NCBI GenBank assembly: GCA_014706295.1
Contig: JACSVZ010000011.1
Coordinates: 394,663-458,662 of the forward strand
Direction of reading: 5' to 3'
Length of the DNA stretch: 64,000 nt
From: Lycocorax pyrrhopterus obiensis
Taxonomy: Eukaryota; Chordata; Aves; Passeriformes; Paradisaeidae
The position numbers were made by a program, and so were the translations under genes. The notes under the pieces were generated by a model. The model ran no database searches, was not told the origin of the DNA, and saw only the letters and a program-made list of their open reading frames with translations. Shown here piece by piece: positions 50,464 to 61,876 of this stretch (position 1 is its first letter; every line of letters starts with the position of its first letter).

Positions 50464-51646
50464 AACGATGTCCTGGGTAGTTGATACAGTTGATATTGCT
50501 GAAAATAGCGGGACCTCCAGTCTTTGGACAGTAGTTAGATGCTTCATCATGCAATGCCACAAGTATCAGTGCATTTAAGAACAACATACTTAGTTTACTC
50601 AGGTGTATTGTTCATAGAATATTTTCTATAAAATCAATAGTTTATTCTAGGAAAAAAATCTTAGTGTTCTTGTCAGATACTTCCAAGTGAATCACTAGTC
50701 AGTCTTGCTCACTGCTGAGATCAGTTGATTTTTTCCCTATCAGCAAATGCTTTAAACTCAACCTGTGATCTGAAGAAAACAGGCAGTGTATGCTCTTTCA
50801 ATTTCACCAGCGTGCTAATAAAGATTCTGCAATTGGATCTTATCTGACAAGATGATTAATTGCATTGCTGCACAAGTGTAAACAGAATTCAGGTCCATCT
50901 CCCCTCCCTGCATTTGGCTCTCCATGTAGTGAAGGTGTTTTGGTTTGTTTGTTAAAAGTGTGCATCCTGAAACTGGATCTGTTGATCCAATTCCATTTTT
51001 TACCACTTCTGTAACCTTAACTACCTTTTTTAAAGAAAACTGAGATCAGCCTCATTGATGATATTATATGAGTCAGAGACATGTCAGAGACTAGAAGGGT
51101 GATAGCTGTTCTCCTGCAACCACAGGTGCTCAACTGGGATTATTTATGTGCCATTGACAATGGAACATGCTCAGACTTGAAGGACTAGAGTTGACCTTTC
51201 TTTGCCAGCTAATCATTTATACTCCTTGTTTTGAGTGCTGCACCTTAAGGTTTCTCATGACTCACTTTCTCTCTGCAGTGAACAAATAAATGGTGAAGGA
51301 CACTGCACACTTCCAAGTGTGTAACCTGTCCGTTCACACTCTCAGCAGCAGCAGGTCTCCAGGCAGCAGTGCTATTTGTGGTGTGGCCTCAGAAACAGGA
51401 CTTAGAGAGCTGAGAGAATGGTGGTGTTCTGGTTGTTTTAGGCTTCTCTTGATTAATGTCAACACAATACTCTCACAGGTGTTATGAGGAAGGGATAAAG
51501 TTCCTCTGCTTTTTGGAGACAGGGAAGTTGGGCATTTATAGCTCACCCTCCAAACAGGGAACCCCAAATATTCAGATAGATTACCTTGACCATAGTCCAA
51601 GGCTTATTGAAGCAAAATGAAACCTGATTATATCTCATAGGGATGT
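50464..51646. other. AT-rich non-coding DNA
   Basis: No gene is supported. A perfect six-pair stem with a 4-nt loop (TGGATC-TGTT-GATCCA) lies at 50974-50989. No repeat family was recognised. Confidence 0.55.
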
Positions 51647-51823
51647 GTATATATAATATAAAACATATATGACATATATGATATCTACAATATAATAAAC
51701 AATTTGTTATTGTTTATTTGCAGTTCTACCTTAGCTATACATTATACATTACGTGGGTATATATGTATGTATACCCATCTATCCATATATACATGTGCAT
51801 ATATATGTGTGTGTGTATGTTTA
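51647..51823. repeat. AT/GT-rich degenerate microsatellite with stems
   Basis: Alternating TA, TATG and ACATAT units lead to a short GT run at about 51807-51817. Two stems are embedded: TGGGTATA/TATACCCA (51754-51761 with 51770-51777, 8-nt loop) and CATATATA/TATATATG (51784-51791 with 51800-51807, 8-nt loop). Alternating purine-pyrimidine runs like this are length-unstable and can form non-B DNA. Confidence 0.85.
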
Positions 51824-52725
51824 GAAACACCTCTTTTAAACCATTTTTGTTCATTGTATATAGCTGAGAGTTCTTAAGGTGACTCACTGAATGGGCACTG
51901 GCAGACATTTTTTGTATCTGAAGGGAACTGTGAATCGAGGAGAACTATTTCTGGGTTGTTCAGCCCAAAAGACACTCAGCTGCCAAGGATGCTGCTGGTC
52001 ACTCTTACCCTCTTGGCAGTGACTAGTCCATTTGCTGAGTGAGAGTTCTCATGCTGACATCCCTTGCACTGCTTTTGGGAGAAATAAGCAGCAAGTAGTT
52101 GCAAATGCTTTGAACATAGAGTGTTCACGGGTGAATATTAATAATATGTTATGGAATATAGCAATAATGGAAAAGAATCAATATTGCATTAGTAAGACAT
52201 ACAGCAGTTCACAAACAAGACAATAAGCTTGAGAAACTTAGTGGAAGCAGAGATGAGAGGACATAGGTACAAGAGCATGCAAGGAAATTCCATCTTGCCT
52301 TTGTCCTTCCCTTGTGTAGCTCTTCCCCAGGAAGCATTGCAGGCAAGCAATGGGTGGGAAGGCTTCCTCCAAAGAGACAGCTTATCTGCCTGGAGCAGGG
52401 TTAGTTTGGCTGTGAGGTCAGAGGTAGAGGGAAGGGAGGAACATCTTTTGGCTTTTGTTCAGCAGAGTTTGTGGGGCTGGCACTTAATTCTAGGGGCTTG
52501 CAATAGGCCTGAATGGGTGGGGAACACATCAAAATGTCATCGCAAAGAAGGAGGGAGATGTGATCTGACATGCTAAGAGCACTGCTGCCCTCGTGGTCCC
52601 TGGGTGAGACACATCTAATGGGATGGAGCTTCACCACAGCAGTCACAGGGAAGCAATGTGAGAAGCAGGGCACTACGGGTTGGTCCAGTGTGAGGGAGTA
52701 ACTTAAACTGCAGGGCTGTGATGCA
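51824..52725. other. non-coding DNA, no gene seen
   Basis: Opposing frames of 115 and 129 codons overlap at 52.2-52.8 kb, and neither resembles a known protein. No repeat family was recognised. Confidence 0.5.
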
Positions 52726-52787
52726 GAGAAGGATGTGGTTCTTTTAATTCCTTCCCCGTGTCCCATTGTTTCCTTTCCAGGCACACA
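52726..52787 (+). repeat. dispersed repeat, copy 1 of 2 (unclassified)
   Basis: This begins GAGAAGGATGTGGTTCTTT, identical for 19 bases to the copy at 53714. It continues with aligned blocks ATTC.TTC.CC, TGTCCC and TT.T, then CCTTTCCAGGCACACA, against CCTTCCAAAGCACACA in the other copy. Similarity stops on both sides. It does not match a repeat family I remember. It may be a local duplication or two scraps of an unrecognised element. Confidence 0.7.
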
Positions 52788-53713
52788 CAAAATCTTCCTC
52801 TGCCCCTCCCAGCTTGGCTTTTCTCCTCTCTTTGGCTTTTTGTCCTTTCTCTACTGTAGAGCCGAGCTCATCAGTACCCACGCCCAGTGCAGCGGGGACT
52901 TTCCCATATTGAGTTAAATTTGCCCTTTTTTTGGCTATTTCTCCCTGTCTGGGACCCACATGTTGAGTAAAACAATTGTAAATGAGGTTAGTTCATTACT
53001 TTGGCATGGGGCAGCAGGAGGCAGGGCCAGAAATGGGTTCCTCAGAAAAGGTAGTATTTCACAGCTGTGCCCATTAGTTGTGCTGGGTGGACTCACTTTC
53101 ACGAATTTACAGTATTTGATCACAGCACACAGCTGCACATTGGAGCCCAGGTTATGAGTCTCCTCCCTATCAGACAGGAAGGTTCTAGAAAGGCCTGGGA
53201 GTCATGAGCACACAGTCAGATCTTGCCTGCCTGGGATATAAAGGACATGACCTGTCCTGCCATCAGCTTTTAGAACCAAACTCTCCCTGGCTTCAGAGGA
53301 CGCTTTATGTGTGTGTAAGGAACCGTGGCAAGGTCAGGGCTAGATTGCTTCACACCACCAAAATATGAATTCATAGGTTCATCCTAGAGCAAGGGTTGTG
53401 CAACAAAACTAAATGGAATAATATAAAAGCTGGGAACTGGAATGCACTGCAGTATTACTGGAGGAAGTACACCAACAGCCTCACAGGAAAATGACACACA
53501 AATTAATGCAGTCAAATTAATCAGAGATTGTTTTTTGAATCACAGACATGAGCTGTGAGCTTTCCTTTGCACGCTAAAGATACCACCTGTGACACTGTGA
53601 GGTGCATTGCAGAACTACATCTTTTAATGGAAGTTCCCAGGTGACCTGCCAGTGCTCTGCAAACAGATAAATTTATGGTCTTTCAGGTACAAACAGGTAT
53701 GATTTGTGGTCTG
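52788..53713. other. non-coding DNA between the two repeat copies
   Basis: A TATA-like TATAAAGG (53237-53244) overlaps a perfect six-pair stem AGGACA-TGACC-TGTCCT (53242-53258... stem ends within the same 20 bp). The stretch 53490-53700 is rich in motif-like AT words ('aaattaatgcagtcaaatta', 'cagattgttttttgaat'-like text) and may be regulatory. No coding gene. Confidence 0.4.
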
Positions 53714-53776
53714 GAGAAGGATGTGGTTCTTTCCATTCATTCTCCCTGTCCCCTTCTAAGCCTTCCAAAGCACACA
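53714..53776 (+). repeat. dispersed repeat, copy 2 of 2 (unclassified)
   Basis: This is the same orientation and order as the copy at 52726, about 988 bp downstream, with a 19-base identical start and a similar 'ccttccaaagcacaca' end. The middle is diverged by substitutions and small indels, so the duplication is not recent. Confidence 0.7.
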
Positions 53777-56700
53777 TGAGCATGGCCCAGCAATGTAATT
53801 GTCCCAGGTCTGGTAACCTGGAACACTCAATATTACTGGAGTACCTTCAGCAAAAATAAGTAAAATCTCCACAAGCACAAGCTATTAATCATTCTACAAA
53901 AGACTGTGTTGGCTTCACTGGTATAACTCAAGACATCCAGCAACTGTATGCCTTATTTCTGCTACTGAATCTGTGCTCTTTTGTTACTTACGATAATTTA
54001 AAACTCTGTAAACATGGAACAGTTTGTAAACCGGGAAAATTCCTCTCTCAAAATTGGAAATGTATTTTCTCATACTAATCTTGCTCCAAAATAAACAGTG
54101 TTCACCCTGGAAATGGACCTGATTCTAAGTTCTTATGCTATGCTGAAAAAATACATCTCTCCAGATGGGTGCAGACAGCCCTGAACTTGCTTTGCTGGTG
54201 CTCTGTGGTGTTTGGATGTGCTCCACAGCAGCACCACGCCCCAGCTGGTCCTGTGCTCATGGGAACACCAGGCAACTGGAGAACAGCATTTATCAGAAAC
54301 CTCCTTGGGTCTGACAGTGATGAGCATGACTGCTCTGTGGTCTGGGGGTACGTGTGACAATATGACCATGCTCAGGCGTGCAAAGCCAGCTGCCATCCAT
54401 GTTGCAATATTAGAAAAATTAAAAATTAAAACCACATCATGTCCAAGGTGTGCTGGAATGAGTGTGACAAATTGACAAATGAAGTGATTTATAATGAAGC
54501 AGTTATTTATAACTCTGTTCTTCTGACTGTTTTCTGTCAGTTCAGAGAGAATAATTTGTGGCATCCATATTGGGCCCCAGTTCATGGCATTATTGCTCAG
54601 GGACTGTAAACAGGGTAAATTTGGCTACTTTCTAGATTTTCTACTTGTAGTAATAATATAAACCCTCTATATACCAGGGAGGGAGAGAGGAAGATGTGGA
54701 AACTGCTGCCTGCACACTAATATTTATGAAATCTTGTGCTTAGTTATTTCACTACCTGCTTGGTAATATGGCTTTGTTTGCTTCCTCCATTCAAGGGTCT
54801 TAGTAATTCACTGAAGAGCAGTAATATTTTTATAAGTTCAACTGATAGACAAACAAGCTGATATTTAAATAAACATATATGGGGCCACAAAGATCTGTCT
54901 CCATTCTAAAATAATCTGCAACAGAAGCTGCAATTTTCAATGCTAAATATGGGCTAAGTGCTACTGTGAGTTCAGGTAACCGGTGTAAGGTTCTTTGCTT
55001 CTCCAAAGGTAGCAGGGAGGCAGCCAGTGTCCCATTGCTGCTCCAGCAAAGCAGGCTGAAGCACTGAGAGGTGGTTTAGCTCTCTTAAGGTTAGATGCCA
55101 GTTTTGAGAGAGTAAGAAAGCCTTGATCCAGGGCTCCCAGTTTTTACTAAGGCCATAAAATCACATTTTCCTTCTTGTGGCCAGTATTGTCTCAGAAATA
55201 GTTTTGTTTGCTCTCCTATAAAGTCTTTTTCTGCCTTTGTGATGTTAATGTTGGCATGTAGGTGTTTTCAACCTTCTCCAGAAAATTTAAGTTGCTCTGA
55301 AAAGGAAATTAAGTAGGGAAGATTTTCTATGGTTTTAAAAATCCAGCACTTCAATACCCATCCTCTAAGAAATGCTTTGTGATCCAAAGTTTTGTTGCCT
55401 GTCATTGCGCTGGCAATTCGTCCTTTGCCAAAGCCTTTCCATGTTTCTTCCCAGGATATTAACATAGATATAATCATCAGTTAAAGCACCTAGTGAGATA
55501 AAACTTGCTTCTAAAACTGGGTTGGCTGGAAGGGACATCAAGTTATTTATCTTGCATTTTTAGTGGGTTTTTTTAAAGCATTAATAATTATCCAGGTTAT
55601 TGGTTTTGCCTCCTTTCCAATAATAAGGACAAAAGCTGGAACTGTTTCACAGTGATCTTGGAAGAACAAGAACAGGATGTCTTGTTCCCTGTGTAAGATT
55701 CATTCTAAATTCATTGCTATTTCCAGACAACATCTTCATCTGGCTGTTTGCCCTGCTGTCTCTCCAGCTGTATGTTGTTAACCTAAAGATGATTTGAGGT
55801 AGTTACAAAGTGGCTCAAACTTTACCATCCTCAAGCTGAGTTAATGGAAGTATAAATGACACTTTTCCCAACTTTCTTGACAGAAGTGCTGCTTGCCGTT
55901 ACCACAGCTGATTGTGTCCTTAAACCAAAGCTTTTCCAGAGTCTGATGTACTCCAAGGTCTCCAGAGCCACAGCTGTGATGGCCAAGGCTGTTGCTGGTT
56001 GGTACTGAGCTCATGAAAAGCTACCAGTCATTATTCCTCTGTACAGATGCACGAGAAGTCAGATGTGTCTCCATGGGCCCAACAAAAAACGAGACTTTTG
56101 TGCAGGTGCGTGGTGTGGTAACAGCCACACATCAGAGGTCTGGGGCCCTCTTTCTACCACAGCATGGGGAGCGCTCTGAATTCATGGGACACTTGTAGTC
56201 CCAGCCAAGATGAGGCTTTTGAGTGGTAGATGCATTTTAGAAATATGGGTTTCAAATTGTTAGTTATAGCAAACTTATTACCTGTCATGGACAGTCCTAA
56301 AGGACAGGTAGACCCTTCACTGTCCCTGCCCTCTCTGAGTACACATAGCACTAACGTGGCAGCATCAAGCCTGGGTCACACATTACACCGCCACTGTCAC
56401 AGTGTCTAAAGCTCTCCCAAGTGGTGGAGCAGGGCTCCCTTGCCCAACCTTGCACTGTGGAGCAGGGAGAACCCACATGGCATTTCAAAGGACATTTTTA
56501 TTTTTAAGCAACTTTCTGTGGCAGCAGCTGTTACTTGCACAACAAGCTTTTTCTGTTATGGATTTTTCCCTTGGTAGGTAAGTTAAAGTAATTGTGGATG
56601 TAGGTGTACAGCTGACTTCTGCATAAGAAAAGAACACATATGATCTGCTGCAAGCAGGAGGCTAATCTGTCAGTGCTGCTACCCCGTGCAGCCAGGCCTG

Positions 56701-57080
56701 GATCATTTGCAGACTGGCACACCCCCACCCTCAGCCTCACAGTGGCTGAGCTGTCTGGGGTGCTTTGTGCCAAGCCCAACTCCCTTCAGCCACTGCCAAA
56801 TACCTTGCAGGGCCGGTGTTTTCCTGGTATCATGGCAAGAACCCTTGGGAAGGTGGTCTTGCAGCTCCCAGCAAGCATCTCTGCTGTGCCAGGCATCACC
56901 TGGCCACTGCCCTTGGCTGCTGGGCCATTCCTGGGAGAGGTGACTCAGAGGCAGGGAACCTTGGCACAAGCCTGCCCTGAACCACTGCCTACAGACTTCT
57001 GCCTCTGCCCAGCTTGCCCTTCTTGCTGCCTTTCCCCCAGGGTCCTAACTCCCAACTTTGTTGCTCTATAAACATAATAA
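53777..57080. other. non-coding DNA, no gene seen
   Basis: A 150-codon minus-strand frame (54133-54585) has no recognisable domains. The text 'ctgggttggctggaagggac' near 55518 recalls the antisense CR1 3' end ('gggttggaagggacct'), but the rest does not align, so it is at best a scrap. A GC-richer patch lies at 56.65-57.06 kb with frames open on both strands. Confidence 0.5.
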
Positions 57081-57540
57081 CAATAATTATTCTCTCATTG
57101 GACACATAGCCATCTTCTTTGTTTGCAGGCTTAGATAAATATCATTCGAATCATGGAGTCTGATTCATGAGTCAGGACGATGGCAGCCCTCCAAAACCTC
57201 CTGCCCATGGAGAGTGTGTTTGTGTGAGAGGGAGAGAGAGTTTCACTGTATGAAGAGTAAGAAACTGGAAGCCAAGTGAATTAAATACAAAGCAGATAAT
57301 TATGTGTAATTCATTTACTGACTAATGATTGCACCTTGGTATGGAGGTTCACGAATTCATTTGACTCTGCGAGGTTCGCAAAAACAATCTCCCTGCTACA
57401 AGATAAAAGCTGGCTGACTTCTTAACAGATGAGTGTTTACATTAGTGTTACTGTAAGATTCTGCCTTTTTGACTCATTTCATATTTTATCTCATGGCCAT
57501 TTGCTTTTCCTGGGTTCATCTGGTGTCTCTTTGACCATTT
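57081..57540. promoter_or_regulatory. candidate conserved regulatory stretch (motif texture only)
   Basis: The segment contains a perfect inverted TAATT pair (AATTA-TGTG-TAATT, 57298-57311), TGACTAATGATTGCACC, ATTCATTTGACTC, CAAAAACAATCTCC and AAGATAAAAGC strings, with no repeat signature. This mixture is typical of developmental enhancers in gene deserts. Conservation was not tested. Confidence 0.25.
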
Positions 57541-59173
57541 CAATTGTTCAATGCTGGTCAAGGCTGGGTGTCACTGCAGTCTGAAGACATCATTCTGCTC
57601 CTGAAAGCAATTAGACATGGTTCTTCTCTCCCCTGTCTGCTGCAACTAAACCTTGCCATGGAGACTGTGACTTTGGCAGGGAAGCAGGAGGTCACAGCCC
57701 CCTTTTCCCCACTGCTGGGGTCCCCAGCAAATTGGCACTCTTCATGGTGTCACCCAGTTGCCACCGCAGGCTGATGCCATCAGCATCTTCCAGCTGAACA
57801 CCAGCAGGTGGTACCAACCTCCACCTACTAACATCTGGGTGGATTTCAGGTTGAAGACCCAAAGGCAAAGCCTTTAATGGGGTGAAAAAGGTTGTGCTAA
57901 CCCGGTGAAACCCAGCAGCAGTGTCTCAGTGTTGATGTCATTCTCAAGACCGCTGCCTGTGTGACACCACTCATGCGTGGCACTCCCAGACCCCAGTGCC
58001 CTGGGCAAGCAGGGCCTGGACACTGCATCTGCAGTTCCAAGGTGGAGGTGTGAACCATGCCAGGCAAAGCCCCATGCCTGAGGGCTCACTCAGTGCTGCC
58101 AAGCAGCAGAGGTGCTACCCAAGGTGACATTTGTACCAAGTGGCAGAAACAGAAGAGCTTTTGCAGTTGTGCTCCCCATGCAATCACTAGACGTAAGTTG
58201 AGCCCCTCTCCCACCCCTCCCCTCCGAGTAAAACTATACACTCAGTTAATTGCTCAGGATCTCTATGATGCTGGTTTGTTGATCAACAGACATTTGACTG
58301 GGCCATCATGTAACTGGGAACCATTATTTTATCAGTCACTTTAAGCACAGGGTGCACGAGAGGTAAACGCACAGCATTTGTACACAAGGTAGAGGGCTAT
58401 GTCTGCAGGCACTGGAAGAATGTACTTTAAGTGTATGAGATGCACTTAAAGACTGACTTTGGGAAGGGAACAAAACAAGAATGACATATTCTTAACAGAA
58501 TAGTAAAGGAAAGGGGAAGTTATTTGGTAGTTTGAATAGAGACTATTTAATAAATCATGACATGATCACACTGAAGGAGGAAAACCCAGTAAGGTGATTA
58601 CACTTACATACGCTTTCTACCATTACCTACCATTGTGTTTGCTGAAGTGTCACACTGTGAAGCTGAGCTCATGGCTGCCAGTAAAACAGCTGTAGTGTCT
58701 GATGTAACTCCCATTGCTGCAGGAACACACACTTGCAGGTGTCTCCTTGGAGCTGCCTCCAGCCTTGGTGCATGAGTTCACTCACAGCCAGCAACCCCCT
58801 GCACGCTGAGCCTTGCAGGTGCTGGCCCTGGCTTTCCAGCCCTCCTGGGCAAGTGACAGAGGTGCTGCTTTCTACATTCATGGCAGCCAGATAATGAAAA
58901 CAGCAGCAACAAGAAATGTAGCCCTCTGCTCTGCTATTTTTGATTTGAGGAATTTGTAATGAGAAAAGCCAAAACCAGCTCATCTCGTTGACATGAGTAT
59001 TACGATTGACTAAAATGCAGTCACCATGCACTTTAATTTTGAACCTGTGCAATCCTTTTCGGATGAAGATCTGGCAAGCCAGGACAGATTTCAGTCTGTG
59101 AGATACTTGCAGTGTGATAATATTTTACCTGTAGGTGGATCTTCACTTTAGATGCTGAGATGCCCAGCCAATG
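57541..59173. other. non-coding DNA, GC-richer at 57.55-58.2 kb
   Basis: No gene is supported; the longest frame is 127 codons on the minus strand at 58669-59052. The phrase 'tcacccagttgccacc' near 57740 also occurs as 'tcacccagttgtcacc' near 49689, possibly by chance. Confidence 0.5.
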
Positions 59174-59250
59174 AGCCTGATTCACTGCTGTGTTACTCCA
59201 GTTTTTCAGTGGAATAACACCACTGAGTCATCAGCAAAGCTGAAATAACA
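59174..59250. repeat. ancient amniote repeat fragment with preserved stem
   Basis: 'cctgattcactgctgtgtta', 'ctccagtttttcagtggaat' and 'aacaccactgagtca' follow the 'ctgattctcactggtgttactccagt..ggaataacaccactga' pattern of an old sauropsid repeat. GTGTTACTCCA (59190-59200) pairs with TGGAATAACAC (59210-59220) at ten of eleven positions. No coding potential. Confidence 0.45.
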
Positions 59251-61743
59251 AATGATAAAATGGGAGCATTGTGTCAAAGTTTGCAGCAAGTGCATGGAAA
59301 TTACTAGCTCCCTCTTGCAGAACCATTAACTTATAAGGACTTTTTTCTGTTCAAAATGTATCAAAAATATGACAATGTCCCTAGGCTAAAGTTTTACATG
59401 TAAAAAAAAAATTAAAGTCTAATATAACAGCTAGCATGGGAATCCCTCAGTATCTCTATGTGGTAAGTAATTTTTTTCATTCACAAAAAGAGGATTTTTG
59501 AGAAACTTTCTTAAACAGCTTCTAAGAATATGCAAGTTTGGATGTGGTTCATTTCTAGGCACCAGCTGGGCACCATGTAAAGCTTAGGAAAAGGACAAGT
59601 TAAAAAGATAGTCCTGGGATTTTTTTGATTTATGAAAACACTCATTGAGCAGTTGAAAACAACTGAGTAATTGTGAGGTTTTCATAAGTAATGCTCTGGA
59701 AAAGCCAACTGAAGCTAGTAGGCAAGCCTGCAATTAGTATTTCTAATTATAAAGTGTATACATTAAACAATGCAGCATCATAAATAAAGGCCAAATGTAA
59801 ATGATGCAATAGGAACAGTAGAACATCATATAAAGGTGGACAAACAAGCCAGCAAGAGAAATACTTATAAATTATCCATATTTTTCCAATAATAGCAACA
59901 ACAACAACAATGAAAGATAAAAGAATAGTGGTGCTTTGTTTTATTTTATGCAACTTTTACAGTATCCCCGTCTCAGTGCCACTTGACGCTCCTGCTTCTG
60001 TTGTAGACCAGAGTCTGCCTTGGGTGACTCCCAATCAGGGTGTCAGAGCCAGTACTGACAGACCATCAGACACACTCAGCCCATGGCTCTCACAGCAGGG
60101 TCAGATTGGCTCTGTCATTTGCCTTATCAATGACTCATGGCCATTGCCATCATGGAAAACAGCTTCCAAATGCCACAGTGAGGGCTTATTGAGCCTGATC
60201 CCGTAGGGCTTGGTGAGCCAGATTTGTGTCAGATTCAAGCTATGGAGCTTGAACAGGGACTAACTGAAGTGCTACACGGGGGGTTGTGCTCAGTAGTCTG
60301 TGGTACGTTTAGATGCACCCTAAGCTCCGCCAGCCTATGAAATGCTTTATGTAGTACATGGGAAATGGGAAACTCCAGGGCTATGGAGCATCCCCACTGC
60401 AGCACTCCTCTGACTGACACCTGTGCAAGAGCACAGCAGGATTACGTGCTGCACTCCTCACAGAACTGCTCTCCAAATAAAGCCCTGGATGCAACTAGAG
60501 AAGGTGAAGAGACATAATACCTTAGGGAAATGTTTTTATTTTCCTTGGGTGCATCTATGGCAATCACCCATGCAGCATGATCCAGGATGTTGAAAACCAT
60601 TTCATTATGTTCTATAAATAAAGGACTGATGTGGTTCAATTGTATCAATTATGCAATTCTTCTAAGTGGTGTAGTCAAGGGTAAATGCAGGCAAAGGGCA
60701 CTCCCTTTGTATCTACTTCTGCTCTGTGCACTTCTAGTATGTACCTGTTCCTTGTATACCACAGACAGATGAATCTACCCACTTTTATTTACCACTATAC
60801 CACTGACTCCTCTTTGGGCAGGAGCTTTTCCTATGCACGGATGACACAATGCAATAGAAAATGGAAGTCAAGACACTGCTGCATGGTAGTCTGTTGTGCA
60901 AGATATGCGGCTATACAGTAATTTTGAGCAAAGCACCAGGTTTAAATAATGTTTAAACTGACACCATTATTATGCAATATTGTTAATTATGGCTAGGAGG
61001 GTGTTTGAGGTTAGTTGGTGCTACCTTTGTCCATTTTATAATTATACCAAGAAAAGAATGACTAAATTGTGCCCAAGCTAATTGCATCCATTTGATTTTA
61101 TCCCTCCTCTTCACCATTGTAAGTCACTTGCATTCTGAGCTGTAGGTTTTTTTGAGGGGTTTGGGTGCATTTGAGCTAAATACAATGGAGCTCAGCACTG
61201 ACTGGGCAGCTACTGGTAACGTTGCAATAGTAGCACTAACAACAGCAGTAAGTACAGCTAGTCCAAGTGATAAGTACACAATAAATGTCATTTTTTTCCT
61301 GTCACTGTTACAGTTACATGCAAGAGGTTTATCGTTATCTGTTCCTGTGCCGCGTGTTCTAGGCTGTGCTTGAGCAGGCAGATGATAAAGCTCTGCGGCA
61401 CAACAAGATGTCCTCCTGGCGTGACACCTCCCAAGAGCAGCTGGGGACCAGCAACAGCCGGGTGCAGCAGCACACCAGTGCCAGCCTGCCTGCCGACTGT
61501 GCTGCAGGGTTTCAGTATTCAAGAGATGCACAGGACAGCTCAGCTGCCCCAGCTGATGGAGACGGGCATCCTAAAGTGCAGGCACCCTCCTGCTCTTCAG
61601 CTGCCCCAGCTCCCACAAAGCCAGCCCAGCACATCCTGTGCTGTGCCTGCCATGGGCCCCCAGCCTGGGCCAGTGGCTGTGGCACAGACATGACATTGTG
61701 CCATTTAAGCTGTCTCGTTTGAATGTTACCTGTAAATGTCAGG
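59251..61743. other. non-coding DNA; GC-richer 61.36-61.72 kb
   Basis: (CAA)n of about six units lies near 59893-59910. An A9 run is near 59402. In 61.1-61.7 kb, overlapping frames of 107 to 135 codons are open on both strands, and none is recognised. An acceptor-like 'ttttcctgtcactgttacag' ends at 61313 without further gene structure. Confidence 0.5.
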
Positions 61744-61876
61744 AAAAAACAAAACTAACAAAGAAACAACCAAACAAAAACCAAACCAAAACTAAAAACC
61801 ACCAAAAAGACCCACAAAATCTAAAAACAAAACAAAACCGAAAAAACCCACCAAAACCAAACCAAAGAAAAAAAAA
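61744..61876 (+). repeat. A/C-only tract (degenerate AAAC/AAACC repeat)
   Basis: In these 133 bases I count only four T and four G; all the rest are A or C, mostly as AAAC, AAAAC and CCAAA units. This is a strongly strand-asymmetric low-complexity tract. It directly follows a GC-richer segment, so it could be the decayed A-rich tail of a retroposed sequence in plus orientation, or simply an expanded microsatellite. Confidence 0.9.

Noticed and set aside
54133..54585. 150-codon minus-strand frame as a gene
   Set aside because: No recognisable domain, competing plus-strand frames over the same bases, and no promoter or splice context.
55515..55550. Antisense CR1 3' end
   Set aside because: Only about 20 bases resemble the CR1 antisense phrase, and neither the 8-bp tail nor the adjacent 'gatcatctagtcc' segment is present.
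49680..57770. Shared phrase 'tcacccagttg(t/c)cacc' at 49.69 and 57.74 kb as a repeat pair
   Set aside because: The similarity does not clearly extend beyond about 17 bases, unlike the pair at 52.7/53.7 kb.
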